From: an uncultured Acidimicrobiales bacterium
GTDB lineage: Bacteria; Actinomycetota; Acidimicrobiia; Acidimicrobiales; Iamiaceae
Length of the DNA stretch: 15,198 bases
Assembly (NCBI GenBank): GCA_937926025.1
Contig: CALANQ010000438.1
Span: forward strand, 1-15,198
Direction: 5' to 3'
Positions 5,699-12,440 of this stretch are shown here, one piece after another; position 1 is the first letter of the stretch; each line of letters begins with the position of its first letter. A program made the translations under genes and the position numbers. A model generated the notes under the pieces. It had not been told where the DNA came from. It saw nothing but the letters and a program-made list of their open reading frames with translations, and made no database searches.

Positions 5699-8383
5699 GT
5701 GACCGCGCCGCGGGTGGGGGCAACGGTGGGTGACAGCGGCGTGGACGAGACGGTGCCGGAACGGACCGAAAGCGACCGGACCCGGATCGATCCTCCGCTG
5801 CCGGGAGCCACGAGCGCTGGCGGGACCGTCGTCGACCGGCCGTCACCGGCGACGAGGATCGACGGAACGCCGGCCGCCGGGCCAGGAGCCGCGACGACGG
5901 GATACGCCCGGGTCAACCTTCCGCCGCTCCTGGCCGGGCGGTTCGAGGTGATCCGGGAGCTGCCGGGCGGAGCCGAGGCAGACGTCCTCCTGTGCACGGA
6001 CCGATCCAACGGCGAACACCGCGTGATCAAGCTCTACCGGACGCGCGGCGTCTCGCTCGACGACGATATGCTCACCCGCGTCCAGCACGAGGCGGGCACG
6101 CCCCACGTCGTTCGCAGCTACGAGTGGGGAGAGGAGCACAGCACCTGGTACGAGGTGCAGGAGTACGTCACCGGTGGCTCGCTCGGCGACCTCATCGACG
6201 ACGAAGGGCCGCTCATCCCGCTCGAGCGGACCCGCGAGATCTTCGACGAGCTCGTGATCGCGCTGATCCACATCCACGACCTCGAGATCGTGCACCGAGA
6301 CCTGAAGCCCCAGAACGTGCTGGTGCGGCAACGACATCCGCTCGACCTCGTGCTCTCCGACTTCGGGTTGGCCACCGTGGTCGACCGGTCCCGGACCATG
6401 CGCTCGGGCTCGAGGACACCGGCCTACGGCGGCCCCGAGGCCGCCTGGGGCGACGTGTCGCGCGGCCGTGACTGGTGGTCGGTCGGGATCATGCTGATCG
6501 AGCTCATCACGGGCGAGCACCCCTTCCGTCGCCCCGATGGATCATGGATGGAGGATGCCGAGATCGGCAGCCACCTGTCGACACGCCCGATCGACACCAG
6601 CGCCGTCACCGATCCACGCTGGAACCGGCTGATCCGTGGCCTGCTGGTCCGCGACCCGCAGGATCGGTGGGGGGCGGCCGAGGTCCTCCGCTGGCAGGCC
6701 GGTGGGGATCCGCCGGTTCCCGAGGACGCCGCGGCGGGCGCCGGCACCTCGACGGCCTCCATCGCCCCGTACGCCTTCGACGGCAAGGTCATCCACACCC
6801 CCCGGGAGCTCGCGGCGGCGATGTCGGACCGGTGGGGAGCCGCCCGGCGCCTGCTCGCCGGGGCGAAGGCGAACGACACGGCCACCACCTCGCTCCAGTC
6901 GTGGCTCAACGACCACGACGCGGACCGGGCGGCGCGGATCATCACCGAGGGGGGCTCACCCGAGCGGCGGCTCGTCCGCCTGCTCGTCGCCCTGGATCCC
7001 GATCTGCCGCCGAGCTTCGCCGGCGAGGCCATGGATCGGGCGGGCGCGTCCGCCCTCGCCCGACGTGCCGCGGCCGCCGACCCCGAGGCGATGAAGGCGC
7101 TGGCGTCGGTGTACGAGACGGACGCCCTCGGCGCGTTCGCCGCCTGCCCCGGACACGAGGACCTCGCCGAGATCAACGCGGCGTGGCGCCACGCCATGGC
7201 TGACATCGAAGAAGCCGTCGAGGAGCTGCCGGAGGCGGTGCGAACCGCAACCGGGGACGTGATCGGCTCGGCGCGGGGAGCGACCCTGCTGGCGTGCGCC
7301 GATGAGCGCAACCGTGCGACGGTGCACGCCCGGGCCACCGAGGCCGCGACACCAGCGGCGCGAACGGTGGGGTGGTTCGCCGACCACCTGGCACGAGCGA
7401 CGGCGGACCGCGACCTCCTGGCGGCCGACGTCGTGACGATCGCGGTCGGCCCCATCGCCCAGGCAGAGGCCGAGGAGGACCGTCTGGCCGCTGCGGAGGA
7501 GCAACGCCAGGCTGACAAGCGGCGTCATGAGGAGCGGCGCGAGGCGCTGGCGTACCAGATCGGCCCGGCGCGCCGCTGGCTCAAGTGGCCGGGCATCTTC
7601 AACACCCTCATCGGGGTCACCGCACTGGCCGTCGCGATCAAGGGCCAGGAGGCGATCGACAAGTGGGAGCTGCAGCACGACGAGCAGATCCCCGAGGCGA
7701 TCCAGCGGGCCCACGACCTCGCGCCGTTGCTGTCGCTGTGCCTGGTGGTCGGCATCGCCTGCTGGGCCTTCCGCCGCGTCCTGCGCTCCGCCGAGCGGCC
7801 TGCGGTCCTCCGTCAGGCCCAGGTCGTCAGCGTGATCGGCACCTGCACGTTCCCGCTCCTCATCCCGTTCGGGATCGTCCACGCCTACTCCACCGCCCGC
7901 TCGATCGCCCAGCACGAGGGGATCGAGGGCGGGTCGCGCCGAGTCCGGCTCTGGGGGCTCATCGGGGGGACGCTCGCCCTGTTCGCGGGAATCGGGGCGG
8001 TCGTCCAGCAGCAGACCAACCGGTTCGACGCCGTGGCCCGCACCTGGCCGGGGGCGATCGCCTCCTGGTACTACGAGAACTGGCCGTCCGGGCTCCGTCC
8101 GGAGCAGGTCGCCCAGCACGCCCCGCTCATCGCCGTGATCGGCGGCCTGATCGCCATCGCGGGCATCGGCGGCGGATGGGCCAGCTATCGGAGCGCATCG
8201 AGGACGCTGCGGCGCACCCAGATCGGCGCCGCGGTGGCCGGCATCCTCCTCGGACTGATCCTCCTGCCGGTGATCCTCACGGCCCTGGGGTTCGCCTTGG
8301 TGGCGGTGGCCTACATCGTCGGCATCATCCTGGCCGTGGTCGTGGGCGGGTTCATCCTCGCCGCCATCTGCGAGGACATGTGA
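5699..8383 (+). CDS. Multi-pass membrane Ser/Thr protein kinase
   Basis: An 894-residue protein. Residues 1-60 are a disordered, Thr/Asp-rich tail with TxxD motifs at T9, T23, T28, T43 and T52 and a TxxE at T18, possible phosphosites for an FHA domain. A Hanks-type kinase domain (about 80-350) has the ATP-anchoring Lys111 in VIKLYR, catalytic HRDLKPQN with Asp201, and DFG with Asp221. The Gly-rich loop is degenerate (LPGGAEADV in place of GxGxxGxV). A long helical region follows, with a charged segment near 600-625. Six to eight hydrophobic membrane segments lie at about 628-650, 677-695, 710-732, 750-769, 808-830 and 844-892. The kinase therefore faces the cytosol, anchored by a C-terminal membrane domain, unlike PknB, which has one membrane pass and PASTA repeats. 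No extracellular sensor domain is seen. It should phosphorylate the FHA protein, the ATPase or itself. The next gene follows after 10 bases. Confidence 0.93.
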   Translation: MTAPRVGATVGDSGVDETVPERTESDRTRIDPPLPGATSAGGTVVDRPSPATRIDGTPAAGPGAATTGYARVNLPPLLAGRFEVIRELPGGAEADVLLCTDRSNGEHRVIKLYRTRGVSLDDDMLTRVQHEAGTPHVVRSYEWGEEHSTWYEVQEYVTGGSLGDLIDDEGPLIPLERTREIFDELVIALIHIHDLEIVHRDLKPQNVLVRQRHPLDLVLSDFGLATVVDRSRTMRSGSRTPAYGGPEAAWGDVSRGRDWWSVGIMLIELITGEHPFRRPDGSWMEDAEIGSHLSTRPIDTSAVTDPRWNRLIRGLLVRDPQDRWGAAEVLRWQAGGDPPVPEDAAAGAGTSTASIAPYAFDGKVIHTPRELAAAMSDRWGAARRLLAGAKANDTATTSLQSWLNDHDADRAARIITEGGSPERRLVRLLVALDPDLPPSFAGEAMDRAGASALARRAAAADPEAMKALASVYETDALGAFAACPGHEDLAEINAAWRHAMADIEEAVEELPEAVRTATGDVIGSARGATLLACADERNRATVHARATEAATPAARTVGWFADHLARATADRDLLAADVVTIAVGPIAQAEAEEDRLAAAEEQRQADKRRHEERREALAYQIGPARRWLKWPGIFNTLIGVTALAVAIKGQEAIDKWELQHDEQIPEAIQRAHDLAPLLSLCLVVGIACWAFRRVLRSAERPAVLRQAQVVSVIGTCTFPLLIPFGIVHAYSTARSIAQHEGIEGGSRRVRLWGLIGGTLALFAGIGAVVQQQTNRFDAVARTWPGAIASWYYENWPSGLRPEQVAQHAPLIAVIGGLIAIAGIGGGWASYRSASRTLRRTQIGAAVAGILLGLILLPVILTALGFALVAVAYIVGIILAVVVGGFILAAICEDM

Positions 8384-8393
8384 TGGGCGCACC

Positions 8394-8789
8394 GTGACGA
8401 CCACCTGGGTGCTGGTCCATCGCAACAAGGCCGGTCCGACCCACGAGCTCTCGGTCGGACCGTTACACGGGTGCCGGCGCTGCTCGTGCCTGCTGGCCGG
8501 AGCGACCGCGGGGTGGTTGCTCGCAACCGTCCTGGCCGTCCCGTGGTGGGCCCTTCTGGCGGCGATCCCCATGTCGTTCGACGCGACCCGGACTCGATGG
8601 ATGGGCGGAACCGTGCGGTCATGGGTGGTCACGGTCACCTCGCTCGCGGCGGGAGCGGCGCTGGGGTCCACGGTGGTGCGCTGGTGGTCCGGGCTGCCGG
8701 CCGGCGCCCGGTGGAGCGTCGCTGCGGTGCTCGTGGTCACCGCAGTGGTCGCGCGCCGAACCCATCATCTGGCCCACGCAACGACCTGA
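8394..8789 (+). CDS. Small membrane protein downstream of the kinase
   Basis: A 131-residue protein with a GTG start 10 bases after the kinase stop, so almost certainly in the same transcript. A 30-residue polar N-terminus contains CRRCSC, a cluster that could bind metal or form disulfides. Three hydrophobic segments follow, around residues 33-60, 75-97 and 105-122. There is no recognised domain and I do not know its function. It may be a subunit or regulator of the kinase membrane domain (inference). A longer open frame on + (8471-9493) overlaps it, but its composition is that of a shadow. Confidence 0.72.
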   Translation: MTTTWVLVHRNKAGPTHELSVGPLHGCRRCSCLLAGATAGWLLATVLAVPWWALLAAIPMSFDATRTRWMGGTVRSWVVTVTSLAAGAALGSTVVRWWSGLPAGARWSVAAVLVVTAVVARRTHHLAHATT

Positions 8790-8796
8790 CCCACGA

Positions 8797-8838
8797 GCCA
8801 GACCTCATGGTCCCCAGAGCTCCGACCATGAGGCTGGC
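8797..8838. terminator. Strong hairpin ending the kinase operon, between convergent genes
   Basis: GCCAG (8797-8801) and CCTCATGGTC (8803-8812) pair with GACCATGAGG (8824-8833) and CTGGC (8834-8838). The stem has 15 bp with a single bulged A and an 11-base loop. It lies 7 bases after the small membrane gene and 28 bases from the end of the convergent YbjN-like gene. No T-run follows on either strand. Confidence 0.68.
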
Positions 8839-8866
8839 CAATCGATTCGGCTCGGGTGGAGGCCGC

Positions 8867-9370
8867 CTACATCGTGCTGCGGAGCATCAGCCGAGTGGTG
8901 TCGGCCTCGGTCCACTCGTACGGCGAGCCTGCGCAATCCGCCTCGACGAACGGCTCCCTGGCCTGCGCCGCGATCGGCGGAAGGCTCTGGACCACGTTGA
9001 GGAAGAACGGAGGCACGTCTTCGAGGAGCTGGACCGGGAAGTCCACCTGCATCAACACATCCCATCCGGCCTGCGCGTCGTGGAGGTAGATCGGGAATTG
9101 GCTGAGCTCTTGGGTGTGCCGGTTGCACAGGTCGAGGATCTGCAAGCGATCCTGCGGGACGTCGCGGGCGATGCCCGCAGTGAGCTTCACGCTCTGGTCG
9201 CTCGGTGGCCCGATGACGCTGATCACCTCGAACCCGCTCTCGCCGAACGAGACCCCGATTCCCACCCCGATCGGCGAGTCGGGCAGCTGCAGGTACCGCA
9301 ATTCGAGACGGTCCAAGAGGCGACACACCCGAGCGAGCGTCTCCGGCGCAGCACCCATCAATTCGCGCAT
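8867..9370 (-). CDS. YbjN / type III secretion chaperone-like protein
   Basis: A 167-residue soluble protein. The order (an N-terminal helix, then SPIGVGIGV and GFEVISVIG strands, a helix with ILDLCNRHTQEL, a VLMQVDFPV strand, and a C-terminal helix) resembles the YbjN/CesT-like peptide-binding chaperone fold found often in actinobacteria. The assignment rests on fold pattern, not on a catalytic motif. Such proteins are thought to bind peptides or partner proteins and are usually uncharacterised. The ATG at 9370 is chosen because GGAAGG lies just upstream and the extension to 9520 is Arg/Ser/Pro-rich shadow sequence. It converges on the kinase operon across a hairpin, so a shared function is not implied. 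Confidence 0.68.
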   Translation of the reverse strand: MRELMGAAPETLARVCRLLDRLELRYLQLPDSPIGVGIGVSFGESGFEVISVIGPPSDQSVKLTAGIARDVPQDRLQILDLCNRHTQELSQFPIYLHDAQAGWDVLMQVDFPVQLLEDVPPFFLNVVQSLPPIAAQAREPFVEADCAGSPYEWTEADTTRLMLRSTM

Positions 9371-9607
9371 GTTCGCCGCCTTCCGCTGGCCCCTCTGGCT
9401 CCGATGACGGACGATGCTAGCGCTGCATGCTCCACGGGGGAGCCCCTGGGAGCGCGATCGTGTGGGTGCCGGGCGCCCGGGAGAGGTGGTTGACCTGCGG
9501 GCAGTAGGCCGGCGTTCCATGACGTGGTCCGGTCGTGTAGCTGCCGCCGTTCAGTCCGATCGGACCGGCAGTTCGCCGGGGACACCTCAGCGTCCTCAGG
9601 GCCTCGG
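9371..9607. other. Gene-poor stretch with a 12-bp palindrome
   Basis: No convincing gene is visible in about 240 bases upstream of the YbjN-like gene. Open frames here are rich in Arg, Ser and Pro. A perfect palindrome, GTCCGATCGGAC, sits at 9554-9565. Confidence 0.5.
9554..9565. promoter_or_regulatory. 12-bp palindrome, possible operator
   Basis: GTCCGATCGGAC is a perfect dyad about 185 bases upstream of the YbjN-like start. A dimeric regulator could bind it, but no -10 or -35 is clear nearby and one such palindrome can arise by chance. Confidence 0.25.
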
Positions 9608-9795
9608 TCAGTCGAGCAGGTGATCCCAGCGCAGGACGCGGCCGTCGGACCCGGCGGTCGCGAAGCGATCCGCGTTGAGGGCAGCAAGACCAGCTGGCAC
9701 GGCCATCGGCGCCGCGCCGGGCCGCTCCTGGGGCGGGGCGTCCCGGCGGCTGCCTACGGCAACTCGGCCGTTCCGGCGATGCCGCAAGCGTGAGC
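9608..9795 (-). pseudogene. WD40-repeat protein remnant
   Basis: The last residues before the stop at 9608 read AALNADRFATAGSDGRVLRWD, a good match to the end of a WD40 blade (GSDGxVxxWD). Further upstream in the same frame NGRVAVGS could be another blade, but the sequence between is Pro/Arg-rich and poor. A neighbouring frame holds GIAGTAELP before a stop, which suggests a frameshift near 9755. No start or full set of blades is present, so this is a decayed 3' end of a beta-propeller gene. It ends close to the stop of the next intact gene at 9810. Confidence 0.5.
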
Positions 9796-9809
9796 CCGCG
9801 ACCGGATGG

Positions 9810-10241
9810 TCAGGCCCCGCCGCTCGTGATGTCGCTCCACCGGGACAACAGGAAGAACGGGATCCGCTCACCGCCGACGCCCCGACCTGCGAGCACGCGA
9901 AGGGCAGGGTCGATGAGCGCCTCACCCGCCGTCCGTGCCGCCAGGTTGCCCCCATCGAAGTCGACCGCGACGTACAGCGCCCCGGGGTAGGCCCACTCGT
10001 CGGGGGCCGCAGCAGCGATGGCCGTCAAGTCCGCGACCAACCGTTCAGCGAACTGATCCGTCGGCAGCCCGAGCTGCATGAACGGCTCGAGGTAGAAGCC
10101 CGAGACGTCGACGAACCCGCCCTCGGCGTACACCGTCCGGCCCACCTGGGCGAGGCGCGGACGCTCTGCCGCCGGCACCACGGACGCCGACCCGGTCCCA
10201 CCGGAACCTCCCAAGCCCCGACCCCTCGAAAAGATGCCCAC
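9810..10241 (-). CDS. Uncharacterised 143-residue protein
   Basis: A soluble protein with a Gly/Ser-rich N-terminus (MGIFSRGRGLGGSGG). The folded region from about residue 35 includes GRTVYAEGGFVDVSGFYLEPF and ALYVAVDFDGGNLAAR and ends with IPFFLLSRW. Third-position GC is high and the composition is balanced, so it is a real gene, but I do not recognise the family or see catalytic motifs. The GTG at 10241 is chosen because AGGA lies 5 bases upstream and MGIFSR is a typical small-protein start. The GTG at 10253 is the alternative. The 131-base gap to the upstream zinc-finger gene holds an 11-bp tandem repeat. Confidence 0.7.
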   Translation of the reverse strand: MGIFSRGRGLGGSGGTGSASVVPAAERPRLAQVGRTVYAEGGFVDVSGFYLEPFMQLGLPTDQFAERLVADLTAIAAAAPDEWAYPGALYVAVDFDGGNLAARTAGEALIDPALRVLAGRGVGGERIPFFLLSRWSDITSGGA

Positions 10242-10310
10242 GCTGTTCCTCACACGTCGCCGGGCCGCGGCCCTCTACGAAGCACGGCAGCCTACCCAGG
10301 CGCTGCCGGA

Positions 10311-10342
10311 CACGACGCCCGCACGACGCCCGCACGACACGC
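10311..10342. repeat. Short 11-bp tandem repeat
   Basis: CACGACGCCCG occurs twice in a row (10311-10321 and 10322-10332) and is followed by a partial degenerate copy. It lies in the gap between two minus-strand genes and may simply be replication slippage. Confidence 0.55.
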
Positions 10343-10372
10343 CGAGCGCGGAGCGGGCACCCGGCGGGCGGG

Positions 10373-10549
10373 TCAGCGGTGGTCGTGGGCGCCAGCCCCG
10401 GGCTTGCCGCCGACGCCGCTGCACGTCTTGCACGTGACGCGCTCGGTGAAGACCTTGCCCTTCGACATGCGGGTCTCGTCGACGTAACCGTTGCCACGGC
10501 AGGTCATGCACTTGAAGCAGTTGTCGCACACCGGGCTGTATCCGGGCAT
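10373..10549 (-). CDS. 58-residue DnaJ-type zinc-finger protein
   Basis: The protein is mostly one Cys-rich domain. It has CDNC, CMTCRGNG and CKTCSGVGG, and the last two are the CxxCxGxG units of the DnaJ central zinc finger. With the Cys pairs near the N-terminus it can bind one or two zinc ions. There is no J-domain or substrate-binding domain, so it is not a co-chaperone by itself. Small proteins of this kind may bind protein or RNA partners; the role here is unknown. A strong AGGAGGT lies 7 bases before the ATG at 10549 and fixes the start. The tail is Gly/His-rich (GAGAHDHR). The longer reading up to 10867 is a shadow of the peptidase gene. Confidence 0.82.
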   Translation of the reverse strand: MPGYSPVCDNCFKCMTCRGNGYVDETRMSKGKVFTERVTCKTCSGVGGKPGAGAHDHR

Positions 10550-10556
10550 GGGTGGA

Positions 10557-10563
10557 ACCTCCT
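10557..10563 (-). promoter_or_regulatory. Strong ribosome binding site of the zinc-finger gene
   Basis: AGGAGGT on the minus strand, 7 bases before the ATG at 10549. This near-perfect site supports the small gene as real. Confidence 0.7.
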
Positions 10564-10631
10564 GAGTCCGGCCACGACGGGCCTGCGCACACCTGACGGA
10601 CACCCCGTCGGCACGGTCGAAGCAGCGGCCC

Positions 10632-11537
10632 TCAGCTGCGTGGACGCTCCCGCGCCACCGCGAGGCCGATGATCGCGCGCTCCACCACCTGGCAGGCGAC
10701 GGCGCACAGAGCGTCGATGCCGACCGGTGCGCCGGACGCCGCTCCTGTCGACGCACCGATGAACGCGTCCCCGTCGAAGCGGGTGTGTGGCGGGAACACG
10801 GCACGAGCCAAGCCGTCATGCGCCGCCTGCGCCAGCAGCATGCACCCGACCTTGTCGAGGGGCGCATCCGTCATCACCACCCCGATGGTCGTATTCGTGC
10901 CCAGACCGCTCTCCCGCAGCTCGGTGTCGACGTCGAGATCGATGCCGCGCTCGCCGACCGAGCCGAACGCGTTGACCGCCACCAGGGCCGCGACGGTCGC
11001 GCCGCCGACTCGTCGGGAGGCGGCGACGAGGCCGCCCGGTCCGGCGTGCTCGTCGCCGCGCCAGTTCCCCGTGGTGCAGCCCGCGCCCGCGCCGACGAGT
11101 CCGACCAGGTGGTCGCCACCCGCGGCCGACGCCGCGGCGGATCGGCCGGCCTCGTGACCCGGCCGGACCGCCGGGTCGCCGACGCCGAGGTCGTAGAGCG
11201 CCAGGGCCGCGACGATCGGGACGCGCCCACCTCCGGTGGGGAAGCCGCGTCCGAGCGATTCGAGGGCGGACACCACGCCGTCGGCCGCCGCGAGCCCGAA
11301 GGCGGACCCGCCGGTGAGGAGCACGGCGTCGATCGACTGGACCGTCCGAACGGGGTCGAGCAGGGCCAGCTCACGGCTGGCCGGGGCACCGCCGCGGACC
11401 TCGCAGGACGCGACCGTCCCCTCCGGGAACACGACCGCGGTGCACCCGGTCTGGGCGATTGCGTCGGTCCACTGACCGACCGCGACCCCGTCGACATCGG
11501 TCAGACGGCCCGCTCCGAACCGATCGTCGACCACCAC
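10632..11537 (-). CDS. P1-family (DmpA-like) peptidase
   Basis: A 301-residue member of the DmpA/P1 family, N-terminal-nucleophile enzymes that cut themselves once to become active aminopeptidases or beta-peptidyl peptidases. Landmarks are LTDVDGVAVGQWT at the start, LLTGGSAFGLAAADGV, GAGAGCTTGNWRG, VNAFGSVG, and GTNTTIGVVMTDAPLDK. In the last of these a Thr at 216-217 aligns with the DmpA nucleophile Ser. The end is GASTGAASGAPVGIDALCAVA. There is no signal peptide, so it is cytosolic. The GTG at 11537 is chosen because GAGGTG lies 6 bases upstream; the GTG at 11546 would add three residues. The downstream zinc-finger gene starts 82 bases after its stop. Natural substrates are unknown for most actinobacterial members. 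Confidence 0.9.
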   Translation of the reverse strand: MVVDDRFGAGRLTDVDGVAVGQWTDAIAQTGCTAVVFPEGTVASCEVRGGAPASRELALLDPVRTVQSIDAVLLTGGSAFGLAAADGVVSALESLGRGFPTGGGRVPIVAALALYDLGVGDPAVRPGHEAGRSAAASAAGGDHLVGLVGAGAGCTTGNWRGDEHAGPGGLVAASRRVGGATVAALVAVNAFGSVGERGIDLDVDTELRESGLGTNTTIGVVMTDAPLDKVGCMLLAQAAHDGLARAVFPPHTRFDGDAFIGASTGAASGAPVGIDALCAVACQVVERAIIGLAVARERPRS

Positions 11538-11675
11538 CCGGACCACCTCTCACGACCGGATCGGGCCCTCGACACGGCGCCGCGACCTCTCCGGTCAAGC
11601 GACTATCGTCCCACGTCGGCGGCGTCTCTGGGGTCACCCGAAGACGAACCACGAAGCTGGCTTGGGAGGGCACCG

Positions 11676-12440
11676 GTGGGCGTGCACGTGCGACAGAACC
11701 GCGACTGGTGGAACGCGGCGAGCGAGGGCTACCAGGACCGGCATGCTCGCACGTTGACCCCCGACACCCTCTCCTGGGGGGCCTGGCGCGCACCCGAGAG
11801 CGAGCTGCAGGTGCTGGGCGACGTCGCCGATCGGGACGTGCTCGAGATCGGCTGCGGCGCGGCGCAGAGCTCGATCGCACTCGCCCTCCTCGGTGCCCGT
11901 CCAGTGGGCTTGGACGTCTCCGAGGCCCAGCTGGCCCACGGACGCCAGCTGATGGCCGGGCTGGACCTGGAGGTCCCGCTCATCCACGGGAACGCCGAGC
12001 AGCTCCCGTTCGGCGACGACCGCTTCGACCTCGTCTTCTGCGACTACGGCGCCATGACGTTCGCGTCCCCGCTCCAGGCGGTGCCCGAGGCGGCGCGCGT
12101 GCTCCGGCCGGGCGGTGTGCTCGCGTTCACGACCACGACGCCGCTGCTGTTCATGTGCTGGCCCGATGGCGAGATGGACCCCGGCACCACGCTCACCCGG
12201 GACTACTTCGGCATGCACGAGATCGACGACGGTGGAGTGGCGCGGTTCAGCCTGGGCTACGGGGAGTGGATCCGGCTGTTCCGCGACTGCGGGCTGATCG
12301 TCGAGGACCTGATCGAGCTGCGCCCCGGCCCGGCGGACGAGACCTCGTTCGGTCCGCCCGGGGCACGGGCGTGGTCGCGCCGCTTCCCCGCCGAGCACGT
12401 CTGGAAGGTCCGGTCCGCCGGGGTGGCGCGTGCTCGCTGA
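11676..12440 (+). CDS. Class I SAM-dependent methyltransferase
   Basis: A 254-residue Rossmann-fold methyltransferase. It has motif I VLEIGCGAAQ, an acidic strand end GLDVSEAQLAHGR that binds the SAM ribose, FDLVFCDYGAMTF near motif IV, and VLRPGGVLAFTTT as the post-motif strand. These match the Methyltransf_11 type. The substrate cannot be read from sequence. The overlap of its last 11 bases with the NRPS gene suggests that it tailors the peptide product, though a general housekeeping role is possible. GGGAGGG (11664-11670) lies 5 bases before the GTG at 11676 and sets the start. The gap of about 140 bases to the divergent peptidase gene shows no clear promoter. Confidence 0.9.
   Translation: MGVHVRQNRDWWNAASEGYQDRHARTLTPDTLSWGAWRAPESELQVLGDVADRDVLEIGCGAAQSSIALALLGARPVGLDVSEAQLAHGRQLMAGLDLEVPLIHGNAEQLPFGDDRFDLVFCDYGAMTFASPLQAVPEAARVLRPGGVLAFTTTTPLLFMCWPDGEMDPGTTLTRDYFGMHEIDDGGVARFSLGYGEWIRLFRDCGLIVEDLIELRPGPADETSFGPPGARAWSRRFPAEHVWKVRSAGVARAR

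Noticed and set aside
6956..8740. A 594-residue minus-strand open frame opposite the kinase
   Set aside because: Its Asp/Gly/Arg/His/Gln-rich composition is typical of antisense reading. The kinase and membrane segments on + explain the region.
8471..9493. A 340-residue + strand open frame across the kinase operon end
   Set aside because: It overlaps the small membrane protein and the YbjN-like gene, crosses the 15-bp hairpin, and has a shadow-like composition.
10311..10342. The 11-bp tandem repeat as a CRISPR or iteron array
   Set aside because: There are only two full copies with no spacers and no replication gene nearby.
10785..11675. Upstream extension of the methyltransferase frame
   Set aside because: It is antisense to the P1 peptidase. 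A good ribosome site puts the methyltransferase start at 11676.
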